This document shows positions 22,055 to 33,708 of a stretch of DNA of 64,000 bases, one piece after another. The position numbers and the translations under genes were made by a program. How positions within the stretch are numbered: the first letter of the stretch is position 1; the number at the start of each line of letters is the position of its first letter. The notes below the pieces were generated by a model that worked only from the letters and a program-made list of their open reading frames with translations, was not told where the DNA came from and did not search any database. Location: positions 1 through 64,000 of the forward strand of contig JARBJD010000357.1 of the NCBI GenBank assembly GCA_033064195.1. The letters run 5' to 3'. Source of the DNA: Blattamonas nauphoetae. Lineage: Eukaryota; Preaxostyla; Oxymonadida.

Positions 22055-23460
22055 CCCACCCCTCACCTCGTGTGATCATCCCTCCCTCACCTCGTGTGAT
22101 CATCCCCTCCCTTCACCTCGTGTGATCATCCCCTCCCCTCACCTCGTGTGATCATCCCCTCCCCTCACCTCGTGTGATCATCCCCTCCCTTCACCTCGTG
22201 TGATCATCCCTCCCTCACCTCGTGTGATCATCCCCACCCCTCACCTCGTGTGATCATCCCCTCCCTCACCTCGTGTGATCATCCCCTCCCTTCACCTCGT
22301 GTGATCATCCCTCCCCTCACCTCGTGTGATCATCCCTCCCCTCACCTCGTGTGATCATCCCCTCCCCTTCACCTCGTGTGATCATCCCCTCCCTTCACCT
22401 CGTGTGATCATCCCTCCCTCACCTCGTGTGATCATCCCTCCCTCACCTCGTGTGATCATCCCTCCCTTCACCTCGTGTGATCATCCCCACCCCTCACCTC
22501 GTGTGATCATCCCTCCCTCACCTCGTGTGATCATCCCCTCCCTTCACCTCGTGTGATCATCCCCTCCCCCTCACCTCGTGTGATCATCCCCTCCCTTCAC
22601 CTCGTGTGATCATCCCCTCCCTTCACCTCGTGTGATCATCCCCTCCCTTCACCTCGTGTGATCATCCCCTCCCTTCACCTCGTGTGATCATCCCTCCCTC
22701 ACCTCGTGTGATCATCCCTCCCTTCACCTCGTGTGATCATCCCTCCCCTCACCTCGTGTGATCATCCCTCCCTTCACCTCGTGTGATCATCCCTCCCTTC
22801 ACCTCGTGTGATCATCCCCTCCCTTCACCTCGTGTGATCATCCCCTCCCTTCACCTCGTGTGATCATCCCCTCCCCTCACCTCGTGTGATCATCCCCTCC
22901 CCTCACCTCGTGTGATCATCTCCACCCCTCACCTCGTGTGATCATCCCCTCCCCTCACCTCGTGTGATCATCCCCTCCCTTCACCTCGTGTGATCATCCC
23001 CTCCCCTCACCTCGTGTGATCATCCCCTCCCTTCACCTCGTGTGATCATCCCCTCCCCTCACCTCGTGTGATCATCCCCTCCCTTCACCTCGTGTGATCA
23101 TCCCTCCCTCACCTCGTGTGATCATCCCCTCCCCTCACCTCGTGTGATCATCCCCTCCCTTCACCTCGTGTGATCATCCCCTCCCCTCACCTCGTGTGAT
23201 CATCCCCTCCCCTCACCTCGTGTGATCATCCCCTCCCTCACCTCGTGTGATCATCCCCTCCCTTCACCTCGTGTGATCATCCCCTCCCTCACCTCGTGTG
23301 ATCATCCCTCCCTCACCTCGTGTGATCATCCCCTCCCTTCACCTCGTGTGATCATCCCCACCCCTCACCTCGTGTGATCATCCCTCCCCTCCCTTCACCT
23401 CGTGTGATCATCCCTCCCTCACCTCGTGTGATCATCCCTCCCTCACCTCGTGTACTCATT
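22055..23460 (+). repeat. Minisatellite, about 57 units of 23-26 bp
   Basis: Each unit holds an invariant core ctcacctcgtgtgatcatcc followed by a variable pyrimidine linker (ctccct, ccctcccct, ccaccc and similar). The core contains the palindrome TGATCA. Core conservation over 1.4 kb, with variation confined to the linker, points to recent expansion or homogenisation. Part is open in one frame (22326-22556), but linker length varies and breaks any long frame, so I do not call it coding. Confidence 0.95.
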
Positions 23461-23626
23461 CCCTCCTGCCCCTTCGCACGGTCATCACAGCCTATCCACA
23501 CTCCAAAACGTCACTTTCCCACCTCATCCTCTTAAATTACTTTTTCTTCCTCATATTCACGCATCCACATGTAACCTTCCTATTTCACTCTTATTGTTTT
23601 CGTCATCAATTTATTAATTCCTGGGT

Positions 23627-23968
23627 TTAGTCGTGTACAGAAAGAATTGGTTGATCAAGCCCATTGTTGCGACTTACGAGTGGTGACCTCCTAATTAGGC
23701 GCTGTCCGAGGACGGACAGCGCCTCACCTTGTCCGGACAATTGCTCCTCACTAAGTTCATCCTTTTTCAGTGGTATCTCTCTTTTTTTCCGTAATTCATC
23801 TTCTTCAGAAACCACATCTGTCCCTCTGATCACATCTGCGTTGATGTTGACTTCTAACAGTTCAGTGAACAAACTTTGACTCCTACATGATGAAAAACAG
23901 ATTCTTTCGATCAACTCAAATAAAATCTCTTGTCGCTGCAGTCTTGATCCGCATCTCTCACAACCCAT
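23627..23968 (-). CDS. Small unrecognised open frame
   Basis: About 113 codons on the minus strand with protein-like composition (LFTELLEVNINADVIRGTD then a charged helical stretch). There is no known domain. The 26-bp hairpin at 23698-23723 falls inside it. It may be a single exon of an unidentified gene or a remnant. Confidence 0.35.
   Translation of the reverse strand: MGCERCGSRLQRQEILFELIERICFSSCRSQSLFTELLEVNINADVIRGTDVVSEEDELRKKREIPLKKDELSEEQLSGQGEALSVLGQRLIRRSPLVSRNNGLDQPILSVHD
23698..23723. repeat. Perfect hairpin (11-bp stem, 4-nt loop)
   Basis: GGCGCTGTCCG and its exact inverse are separated by agga. A second palindrome, TTGTCCGGACAA, lies 5 bp beyond it (23729-23740). The GC content is well above the surroundings. 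Role unknown. Confidence 0.85.
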
Positions 23969-23989
23969 TCGTCAACCTACTTCTCTGCT

Positions 23990-24530
23990 TCTTCTCTGAG
24001 AATTTTCTCTTTGAATGCTCTGTTTTTTTCTTCTATGACATGGTTTAATCCGATTCGGGTGTTTTTCCCAGTTGTTTCATCTTCATTACCATGATTGTCT
24101 CAAATTTTTCTCTTCCACCACCTGATATGTCTCTGATAGAAATGATTCTCAAATTGGAGTGAAAGGAGATGGTAACATGTTTTCAAACACCCAGAGTGCG
24201 AAATACGAGCTTTGGTAGGTCAGGCTGTGATCTGTCCCATTGAGGTGTTTTCTTGACATTTTGACATCGAAAAAAAGCCTGTCACACAGCTATATCTCTC
24301 TCGCTTTCACTACACTCATCTTCATTCTCTTCACTCATTAATACCCACCTTTTCGACGGAAATGTTGACAGAGATCAAAGATAAAAGGTGGGCCGATTGA
24401 TCTTTGAACTTGGCATCTCCTTCTTCATGAGATAGAGAACATCAATCGTATTCTCATTGTCATTCTGTCATGATCTGAAAGATACTAACGATAAAATAGG
24501 AGAGTGAAGTGAATTGCCAACTTCTCGCCG
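23990..24530. other. Intergenic, nothing recognised
   Basis: AT-rich sequence before the 3' end of the next minus-strand gene. No motif or repeat stands out. Confidence 0.5.
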
Positions 24531-24535
24531 CCCAA

Positions 24536-25792
24536 TCAGATTCCATTCTTGATCCCAGCCTTCCCCAGCCCCATCCTCCTCATCGGTGCTCCTCCCAATG
24601 CCCCCTTGCTTGGCGAGGACGTTCCACTGAGACCAATCGATTTGCTTGGAGATGTGAACGGCTTTGCAAGTGGTTTTCCTCCCAGCTTTGGGCCGACCTT
24701 CACTCCAAGACCAGGTCGTGGCCCAGCAACGAGAGTCTTTGCAGGGCGAGAAGGAGTGTGTGGAGTGTCACTGATCGAGTGTTCATGCTGGCTCTCGTCA
24801 GCTTCGATTGAGTCATCGTCGTCTTCCAGTTTGGTCGCTTTCTTTGGTTTAACTTCTTTTTTCTCCACTTTATCCATCTTTTCAGGGATAGAATCTTCAC
24901 TATCATCGGCTGCGATTGTCTTTTTCGTCAAAAGCGGCTTCGGGATGATCGCACTCTTCTTTTCGGAACCTCCAAGTTTGTTCTGGGCTGGTTTTGGCGT
25001 CGAAGGTTTCATTTTTGGGAGACTCTTTCGTTTTGGGGTCGGTTTTGATACTTTGTCTCCTCTTTCCTTGGTTCCTTTCTTCGCCGCTGCTTTCGAGTTT
25101 TTTCCTTTTCCATCTTTGCTTGACCGTGTTCTCTTCTTTTTCTTGATCTCTTCGCTTTCCTCATAGTCATCGCCGTCTCCCATACTGTCGTCCTTTTCGC
25201 TCACCCCGTCCAAATCGTCATCATCATCTCTGTCGAACTTGGCTGAGCCGACCACGAAATCGCTGGATCCGTCGTCTTCCTCTTCTTCTGAACTGTCATC
25301 AAAGAGAGCTGAGATGATTGAAGAATGATGATGGTCAGGAAATAGATACAGAAGAGAAATAAGGTTGCCGGAAAAAACAATCACGACGAAATTGAAGTAT
25401 GTAATGATGTCTCCAGAATATAAGACAGAAAACAACATAAAGAAAGTTTGATAATTCTTTTTTGCTCTATGATAGGTCCCAGATAAAAGTTCCAGGCTCA
25501 AACTGGTGAACAACAAAAAAAGCTGCGTGAACTTCGACAGACCTGCGAGGATAGCTTGTTCGTCAGACATATGCGTGTTCCGTGTTCTGCGGGTGCTTGT
25601 TCCAACGGGCGCTGGTTCTTCTTTCACTGCCACCATCATTTCAAGTTCGTTGTCTGACGCGTCGTTGTCATCATGTGCAGCATCGATTTGAGAGATGTTG
25701 TCTTTTAACATTTGACTGTCTTGATTTTCCAACTGTCGCAATGTTTGGCTCACATTTTGAGAAGATACTTCTTGAGAGTTTGTCGCTGGCAT
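24536..25792 (-). CDS. Charged nuclear-type protein with one intron
   Basis: Two exons on the minus strand (25792-25543 and 25308-24536) with a 234-bp intron (GCAG|GTCTG ... TCAG|CT). The intron length is a multiple of three and has no stop, so unspliced RNA would also read through. Its translation is strongly hydrophobic, unlike the rest, which argues for splicing. The spliced product is about 340 residues. It has a Gln/Asp-rich start, an acidic run (SSEEEEDDGSSD), a Lys-rich region with nuclear-localisation-like patches (KKKKRTRSSKDGKGK), and a Gly/Pro/Lys-rich tail containing GVKVGPKLGGKPL and MRRMGLGKAGIKNG. The composition suggests a chromatin or nucleolar protein. No domain is recognised. 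Confidence 0.7.
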   Translation of the reverse strand: MPATNSQEVSSQNVSQTLRQLENQDSQMLKDNISQIDAAHDDNDASDNELEMMVAVKEEPAPVGTSTRRTRNTHMSDEQAILAGLSKFTQLFLLFTSLSLELLSGTYHRAKKNYQTFFMLFSVLYSGDIITYFNFVVIVFSGNLISLLYLFPDHHHSSIISALFDDSSEEEEDDGSSDFVVGSAKFDRDDDDDLDGVSEKDDSMGDGDDYEESEEIKKKKRTRSSKDGKGKNSKAAAKKGTKERGDKVSKPTPKRKSLPKMKPSTPKPAQNKLGGSEKKSAIIPKPLLTKKTIAADDSEDSIPEKMDKVEKKEVKPKKATKLEDDDDSIEADESQHEHSISDTPHTPSRPAKTLVAGPRPGLGVKVGPKLGGKPLAKPFTSPSKSIGLSGTSSPSKGALGGAPMRRMGLGKAGIKNGI

Positions 25793-26078
25793 GGATGTGT
25801 TTTTTTCTTATGGTCTCAAGATTTGATCTCGACTTTTCTCCAAACTGAACAAGAAAGGTGTATTTTCAAATTACTGAGAGACAATGTTGTGTCTGAGGCA
25901 ATAATATGAGGCCAACTTGATTTTCAAACATTTCCGAGAGTTCAGGAGTCCAGATGTGAAAACGGACGAATGATGGGAATGAGCGCTTGAATCAAGCTCA
26001 AAATTGGTGGAACGAAAAAAAGAATGAGTATAAATGAAAAACTTCGGGAGCGACGCACATAAAACTCTGCATTAGCGT

Positions 26079-26450
26079 GTGACATTTTCTGTTTTGATTC
26101 ATCGACCATTCCGTTTTCATGGAGTCCCCAGAGTATATGTGTCCTTCTCTGTCGCAATAATACATCTGTGTTTCCTCAGATGCAACAAGATTCGCGTACG
26201 TTCAGAAAAGAAGCTAGATCTGAAGTTCGTGTCCATTGACAAGCTGAGGCAGCTGAGAATGGAATGACAGGATCTGAAAAATATCATGAAATCATTATTG
26301 AAAACGTTAAAGATGGATATCGCATCTGAAAAACCAGCAGCACCCGTTTGTGGTTGGAATAAGCGAAGTGACAATTTCTTCAGCTCTGAGGGAATGTCGA
26401 ATGTTGAACAGTTGTTGTCGAGGGGTTGTCTTGCTTTATGACAGGGAGTT
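26079..26450 (+). pseudogene. Coiled-coil gene remnant
   Basis: One frame reads KKLDLKFVSIDKLRQLRME, stop TGA (26265-26267), then QDLKNIMKSLLKTLKMDIA and a further 40 protein-like residues to a second TGA near 26440. Continuity of the helical pattern across the TGA shows a broken host gene. Other genes here use TGA as a normal stop, so recoding is unlikely. Confidence 0.5.
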
Positions 26451-26676
26451 ATATCAAATGTATCTTTGCCTTGAACATATTGCACAAGCAATAGATGATT
26501 GGAGGCGATACTGATCTGAGACGACAGGCAATCAAAAAATCAGTCTTGATTCAAGTGATGGTGAGGTTAATCTGAGTGGATTCATTGAGAGAGATGTGTT
26601 GACAACGTACTGTATTTCTCGAAGAGAAACTCCGAAGACGGAGCTGATCGGCCCAATTTGTCCATCATCGATCCTT

Positions 26677-29600
26677 ATGAAACTCACTATCGACAAGATC
26701 TCTTCAAAAATTGGACGTGTTTGTTATTGTGTCATTTGTGCAAGCTTCCCTATCTTTCTCTCTTCCTGATTTCCTAATTTTCATTTCACTTTGGTGTCTC
26801 AGACTGTCGACGTAACGAAAGTCGAAGAACTCGATCTCCAATGCATGAAAATTGACGATCTCGGGCCTTTCACCCGGTGCCGCAATTTGAAGAAGCTAAA
26901 TCTCAGGTTTGAAGTATCTTTTGCCGATGACATTCTCTCCCCTCCCATCTCACACTATTTCCTCAACCTCAGTGGAAATGGATTCACTTACATGCGGCAA
27001 CTTGAGGGTCTCTTTCAGGCCCCCAATTTGGAAGAGCTTGACCTTACTGATTGTCCCATCACCAAATCACAAACCTATCGCCAAACTGTCATTGATCGCC
27101 TCCCAAAACTGAAAGTACTTGATGGAACGTCTGTTTTCTTCGATTTATCATTCATCATTCCTCGTCAAAACATATAGTCCAATCCCAGGACGACAAACAC
27201 TTGACCCATTTGACGATTCCAGAAGGACCACTTCTCTACAGAAACCAGCAAGAAAGGCACCCTCCCCGCCACGAAAGACGTCTTTTACGACGAGTGGAGG
27301 TGCAGGATCGTCAGGTTATGAGTCATATAGTTCATCTGCCACCTCCAACGAGGTCGAAGCAGAAAGGGCCAGACTTCATGAAAAGGAGCTGGAACAACTT
27401 CGAGAGCTGGAAAAAGATAAAGAACGTCGAATGCAGTTGGAGCGGGAGAGGGAACAGCTCAAAATAAGGGAACTCGAAGCTCAGCTCGAACGAGAACGTG
27501 AATCAACTAAACTCCTCGCTTTGCGGGCAGAAGAGGAGAGAATCGACCGCTTGCGCGAAGAACAGCGCTTGGCAGATCTGAAACATGAAGAAGACGTGAA
27601 AAGAGAGGAGGAAGAACGACGACAACGAGAAGAGGAATTTCGACGCGAGGAGCGACGCAAAGCAGCGGAAAAGCGAGAAAACGAAGAAAAATTGAATAAA
27701 TCTCTCTTTAACGATTCAAAACAGGTTTCTAAAGGGTCGTCCATCCGAGCAAAATATTCAAATGCCAGCTTCTTCACGGACTCCAGCGAAAGCGAAGAAG
27801 AAAACGAAAGAGATCGAGAAAAACGGATCAGACAAGAAACAATCCGAAGAAAGCAGGAAGAAGACGAAAAACGACGAGATGAAGAGAAGAAAATGGAAGA
27901 GGAACGAAAGGAGAGGGAAAAGGAAGAGAAGAGGAAACAACTGGAACAGAAAAGAAAAGATGAGGAAGAAAAAAGGAAGCAAGAAGAGAAAAAGAGGGAA
28001 GAGGACAGGATCCGAAGGGATATAGAAGCTAAAATAAGGATGGAGGAGGCACAGAAGCGAGCAGAGGAGGAGAGGGAAAGGAAAGAGAGAGAAGAGCGAG
28101 AGAAAGAGGAAGAGAAGCGGAGAGAAGATGAGAGAAAGCAGATTGAGGAAAGAGTGAGGAAGGAATTGGAGGAAGAACGAAGAAAGGAAGATGAAGAAAA
28201 AGCGAGGCGAGAAGAAGAGAGGAAGAGGAGAGAAGAAGAGGAAAGACTTGAACGAGAAGCGAAGCGAAGACGGGAAGATGAAGAACGACGAAGCAAAGAA
28301 GATGCGAAACGACGGGAAGAGGAAGAGCGAAAGAAAATTGAAGAAAGAGTGCGGAAAGAACTTGCTGAAGAGAAGCGACGAGAAGAGGAGAGAAAGGAGG
28401 AACTTCGAAAGGAAGAAGAACGGAAGATGAAGGAAGAAGCAAAAAGGAAGGAGGAAGAAGCAAAACGGAGGGAAGAAGAAGCGAGAAGAAAGGAGGAAGA
28501 AGAGAAAAAGCGAATTGAGGAACGAGTGAGGCGTGAAATCGCAGAAGAGAAGAAGGAAGAAGAGAGGAAGAAGGAAGAAATGGAGAAAAAAAGGAGAGAC
28601 GAAGAGAGAAGGAAGGAACTCGAGAAGTCGTCTCAGATCAAGAAAGACGAAGAGAACAGGATCAAACGAGAGGTGCAAGAGACACTCCGGAAGGAGAAAG
28701 AGGCAGAGGAGAGAAGAAAGGAAGAGGAGAGGCGAAGGGAAGAAGAGAAGAAAGCGAATATTCCCCCAAAGAAGTCAGAATGGGAAAGGAAGCAAGAAGC
28801 TGAACGAGAAGCAGCGGAAGAGAAGCAGAGAAAGATCAGAGAGGATTTGGAGCGAGAGAGGCAACGAGCAGCTCAGAAGGACTCAGCGACAATCGAGACT
28901 GGATCGAGCGTGTCGAGTGCATTTGCTCGCTGGGGAGTTGGGAAAAAGATCGACACTGGAGTTGGATCTCGTCCAGTTGGTCCTCAAATGACATCGTCGT
29001 CCTCTCGAGGCAGCTTCTCTCAAAAGCGAGAAGAAGAGGAACGAAAGAAGAAAGAGGAAGAAGAACAACGAAGGAAGGAAGAAGAAGCAAAACGAAAGAG
29101 AGAGGAGGAAGAAGAACAAATCCGACAGCGGATTCGAGACGAACAACTCCAAAAAGACAAAGCGGAGAAAGAGCGGCGTGAACGAGAGGAAAACGAACGT
29201 CGTCGACATGAAGAAGAGAAGAAACGACAGAAGGAGGAAGAGGAACAACGAAAGGAGCAGGACAGAAGGAGAGAAGAAGAGAAGAGGCGAGAAGAAGAAG
29301 AAGCCAAGCAGCGAGAAGCGAACAAAAGACGGATGTTGGATGAAGAAGAGGAGAGAATTCGGAAGCAAGTGGAAGAAACGTTGAGGAAAGAGAAAGAGGC
29401 AGAGGAGAGAAGAAAGGAGGAAGAGAGGAAGAAGGAGGAAGAGAAGAGGAAAGTGAGTGTTGCTCCTCAGAAATCCGAGTGGGAAAGGAAGCAAGAGGCT
29501 GAGAGAGAAGCAGCGGAAGAGAAGCAGAGAAAGATCAGAGAGGATTTGGAGCGAGAGAGGCAACGAGCAGCTCAGAAGGACTCAGCGACAATCGAGACTG

Positions 29601-31210
29601 GATCGAGCGTGTCGAGTGCATTTGCTCGCTGGGGCATTGGAAAGAAGATCGACACTGGAGTTGGATCTCGTCCAGTTGGTCCTCAAATGACATCGTCGTC
29701 CTCTCGAGGCAGCTTCTCTCAAAAGCGCGACGAAGAAGAACGAAAGAAAAAGGAAGAAGAAGAACAAAGAAAGAAAGAAGAAGAAGCAAAACGTCAAAAA
29801 GAGGAAGCAGACCGGAGACAGAAAGAGATCGATGAAGAACGCATGCGAGCCGACATGCTCAATCGGGAAAGAGAGGCCGATGAGGAAAGAAGAATCCAAC
29901 GGGAGAAGGACGATCAAGACCGCGAAGAGAAGGAGCGTTTGAGACGGAAAGAGGATGAGAATCGACGAGAACAGGAAAGACAGGAGGAAAGAGAGCGGAA
30001 CGAGAGGATGGAAGAGGAAAGGAGGGATGAGGAGAAGAGGAGGGAAGATGACGAGAGGGAGAAAGAGGAGAGAATCAAAAGAGAAGTTCAGGAGACACTT
30101 CGGAAGGAGAAGGAAGCGGAAGAACGAAGGAAGAAAGAGGAACAACAAAAGGAGGAGGAGAGAGAAAGGGAGGCCGAAAGAAAACGTCAAGCTGAAAGTC
30201 AGAAGAAGTCAGAATGGGAAAGGAAGCAAGAGGCTGAGAAAGAAGCAGCGGAAGAGAAGCAGAGAAAGATCAGAGAGGATTTGGAGCGAGAGAGGCAACG
30301 AGCAGCTCAGAAGGACTCAGCAACAATTGAGACTGGATCGAGTGTGTCAAGTGCGTTTGCTCGCTGGGGCGTTGGGAAGAAGATCGACACAAACAGTTCT
30401 CCAGCTCGTCCAGTTGGCCCGTCAACTTCAATTGGTGCGAGTTCACGCGGCAGTTTCTCTCAGAAGCGAGAAGAAGACGAACGAAAGAAGAAAGAAGAAG
30501 AAGAACAACGAAGGAAGGAGGACGAAGCGAAGCGGAAGAGGGAAGAGGAGGAAGAACAGAGACGAAAAGCTGACGAGACCAACAAATTGGAGAAAGAGGA
30601 GAGGATCAAACGAGAGGTGCAAGAGACACTGCGAAAGGAGAAAGAAGCAGAGGAGAGAAGAAAGAGAGAGGAACAACAAAGGGAAGAAGAGAGAAAGACA
30701 AATATAACTCAACAGAAATCCGAGTGGGAGAGGAAGCAAGAAGCGGAACGAGAAGCAGCGGAAGAGAAGCAGCGAAAGATCAGAGAAGATTTGGAGCGAG
30801 AGAGGCAACGAGCAGCTCAGAAGGACTCAGCGACGATCGAGACCGGCTCAAGTGTTTCCAATGCCTTCGCTCGCTGGGGCGTTGGGAAGAAGATCGACAC
30901 AAACAGTTCTCCAGCTCGTCCAGTCGGCCCGTCAACTTCAATTGGTGCGAGTTCACGCGGCAGTTTCTCTCAGAAGCGAGAAGAAGACGAACGAAAGAAG
31001 AAAGAGGAAGAAGAACGAAGGAAGAAGGAAGAAGATAAAAAGCGACAAGAAGAAGAAGAGAAAAGATTGAGAGCAGAAGCAGCACAACGCCAGAAGGAGA
31101 AAGAACTCGCCCATCAACAGGATCAACCACAGCCCAAGCCAGACGACGATGATGAATACGAGTATTATTCAGATAATGGGGAGGAAAGCGAATGGGAATA
31201 TGAAGACTGA
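26677..31210 (+). CDS. LRR plus giant coiled-coil modular protein, 1,444 aa
   Basis: Four exons (26677-26718, 26803-26906, 26973-27128, 27178-31210), with introns of 84, 66 and 49 bp, join in frame. Residues 1-110 are a small leucine-rich repeat domain (VEELDLQCMKI, LKKLNLSGNGF, LEELDLTDCPI, LPKLKVLDG). After a basic Ser/Pro linker comes about 1,300 residues of Glu/Arg/Lys-rich coiled coil, a single long helix by composition. It is interrupted by four near-identical modules starting at residues about 633, 866, 1111 and 1281. Each module runs KSEWERKQEAE, REDLERERQRAAQKD, SATIETGSSVS, AFARWG(V/I)GKKIDT and a Ser/Gly/Pro loop ending RGSFSQKR. The C-terminus is acidic and tyrosine-rich (DDDDEYEYYSDNGEE). 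LRR plus long coiled coil suits a cytoskeletal or flagellar-apparatus scaffold; that role is inferred. Confidence 0.88.
28772..30990 (+). repeat. Four in-gene module repeats
   Basis: Stretches of about 260 bp beginning at 28772, 29471, 30206 and 30716 are nearly identical at the DNA level, including synonymous sites. Modules 1-2 share one Ser-rich ending (GVGSRPVGP) and modules 3-4 another (NSSPARPVGP), so two pairs arose by recent duplication or conversion. Confidence 0.9.
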
Positions 31211-31471
31211 CGTAATTCTTCTTTTTTCTGTCAATTTCATTTCATTGTGTGAATGTTCTGTACCATACAATCTTCGAGTTCGTTCATTCACTTTTTTGAA
31301 CTTCGGAAGTCTGGAAATCTGTCCCGTTCAGGAGAATGCGTTACGACTCGTTCGCAAAGAGGAGCATTTCGCCTCGTTGTGTTTCTGTCCCTGTGGTGGC
31401 TGTTTTGTGAAAAGAGGGAGAGAAGGAAGAAGAGTGAAGTGAAAGCGAGTGTGAAGAGAGAAGAGCTCGGA

Positions 31472-33662
31472 TTAGTCCATTACCACTTCCAAACTCCCTC
31501 CAACCATCGATGGCTCTCGAAGCACTTCGGTCGACACAATCTCAGCTGAATTCCCTTCACTGTGTGGAAGAACAATGAATCGGAAGGGAACAGGAATGTT
31601 GGAGAAGAAGACTGGCTGTGTCTCTCCATCTTGCGACAGCTTCAATGTTCGCTTTCCTTCTCGTCCATCTGCCTCCATCACCACTCGCTGTCCAACTGAT
31701 CCTGCCTTGCATGCTGATCCGCTGTGGGACAGTGAGCCGTTCTGTCTCGAAAAACGACAACTCGAATCACAATTCCATCCAGCTCCTCCTTTCATGCTCA
31801 GGAACCATTTCTGTTCTGTCTTTGCCTGTTCTGTCAGATCTGTCGAGATCAACCCAAACATCAAGGAATTGTTGATGGCTCGAATGATGAAAGTGATGCG
31901 CACGACAACAGCTCCAAATGAATGCGAGAGAAGATGATGCCAAGTTTGTGATTGTTTTGGTGTGAACACATTTCTAGTGAGAGTGAGCTTCTCTCGTTGG
32001 AACACTTCGATAGCTGCTGATCCTTCCTTCACATTCCTTCGTCGCTCTTCGTCTTCTTTTCTTCTATTCTTCTCTTCCTTTCCTCTGTCGTCCTTCCTCG
32101 ATCCATTTCTCGTTCATCCTCTTCGTTTCTTCCAAATCTCTCATCTTCCTCGCGAACTCTCTCTGTCTCTCCTCTTCTGCCCTCCTTGATGCCATCTCTC
32201 TTTCCTTCTCTCGCATCTCCATCTGTCTCATTTTGTCATCCATCTCTCTTTTCGCTTTCTCTCTTTCTTGTTCCATCTCCCTCCGAACAGCGGCCAAATC
32301 AATCCCAATCGATCCAATCTCTTTCTCACAAGACTGGATCGACGATCGGAAATGACGAACAATCATTCCTCCAATCTTTTCTTGTATCAATTGCGTTTTC
32401 GAGTCGCAATCCATCTTTCCTCCAACTCGCTTCTCCAGCATCAGAACTGACTTCTCAATTCGAGCAAGTGCGAATCCACAACGACGAGTCAGCGAGAACG
32501 AATCTTCTTTCAATTCTTCATTCTTCTTGTCACTTGATGTCGAATGGTGTTCGTTGTCAATGTGAGAGCGAAGGCCACTGCACAATCGGTCCAAAACAAC
32601 AAGAGTCGCCAGAACATCCACTGACCCACTTTCACTTTCATTTTCATCTTCACTTGAAATCACTCCGCAAAGTCTCTCAACAATTCCCGAACTCAACACT
32701 CCCTCCACTTCCACACACGAAAGACCTCCTCCACACAGAAGACTCCAAACACAAATCAAATCAAATCAAAACAAGTGAAATCGAATCAGTTGGAGAGAGA
32801 AGGAGAGAAGAGAGGAAAGAATGATGAGGAAGAGAGAAGAGAGCAGACCCAAGTGAGTGTGTGGCTGGTGTCGACAACGAACTGTCTGCATGCTGATCAT
32901 TGCCAAACAACAATAAGGAGAACAACAGAAAGAAGGAGATGAAAAGGGAGAAAGAAGGAGAAAGTGAAGAAATGAAGAAAAAGAGGAACAAACGGAGGAG
33001 AGCGAAAGCAGAGAAGGAATCAAGTCACTCCGAAGTCGAGGTCGTCCTTCCGACACCGATGTCACCATCACTCCAATCACACTCGACAGAACTCCCTGAG
33101 CACACACAATGAAAAAGAGAATCAGAAATATCATCAAATGGAGAGAAGAAGAGAGACAGACATAAAGGCTGAATGGACAGTCCGAAGAAAGTCGTTCTGA
33201 AAATCTCTCCAACAATCCACTCCGAATCCCAATCTCACTTCGTTCTTGCATTTTTGATGGTTCTGAGATATCACAAAGAAAGAAATAATTTGTCTTCAGA
33301 TTGACAGAAAATGTTCAAATATTAATTCAATGATGTCAGTTGAAAATCAGACATACCTGAAGAAATCGTTGTGAACTCGGAAAGTGCGATTTTGTGTTGG
33401 ACAGTTTCATCGCCATTCTTGAACTCACTTTCACATCTCCTGAATTCCTCCATCTGAAAGATAATAATTGAAAGATGAGTGGTGATCAATGAGAAGAGAT
33501 AGAAGTGCATTGTAAGGTGATGAAAATGAATGGGAATGAAGCATATCGAAAAGTCTCGTAGAACAATTCAACAGCAATGATGAAGATAGAAACCAGTCCA
33601 TCAGAAGTCTGACTAGATCCAGATCCATCTGAAAGTGTCGATAATGTTTGAGTTGGGAGCAT
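31472..33662 (-). pseudogene. Coiled-coil/SPRY-like family, copy B (frame broken)
   Basis: Exons on the minus strand have the same sizes and phases as copy A: 33662-33594, 33453-33357, 33262-33162, 33095-32994, 32892-32849 and 32742-31472. The last exon is 1,271 bp against 1,273 in A, and the frame changes near 32055, between the coiled coil (ends RQRKGREE) and the SPRY-like domain. The rest is well preserved, including FGAVVVRITFII and VGQRVVMEADGREGKR. One small frame change after otherwise intact exons suggests recent inactivation or a sequencing error. A hAT-like element begins about 46 bp upstream of the start codon and may have displaced the promoter. Confidence 0.8.
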
Positions 33663-33708
33663 CAACTCGGTGCGGATTTGAGATGGTTGGATCCTCCTCA
33701 ATTAAACT

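Noticed and set aside
22055-23460. Regular repeats resembling a CRISPR array
   Set aside because: Linkers are 3-6 bp of pyrimidines, far too short and similar to be spacers, and the context is eukaryotic with no cas genes.
27481-31130. Long antisense open frames opposite the coiled-coil gene
   Set aside because: They are by-products of Glu/Lys/Arg-rich codons read backwards (Leu/Phe/Ser-rich shadows) with no independent support.
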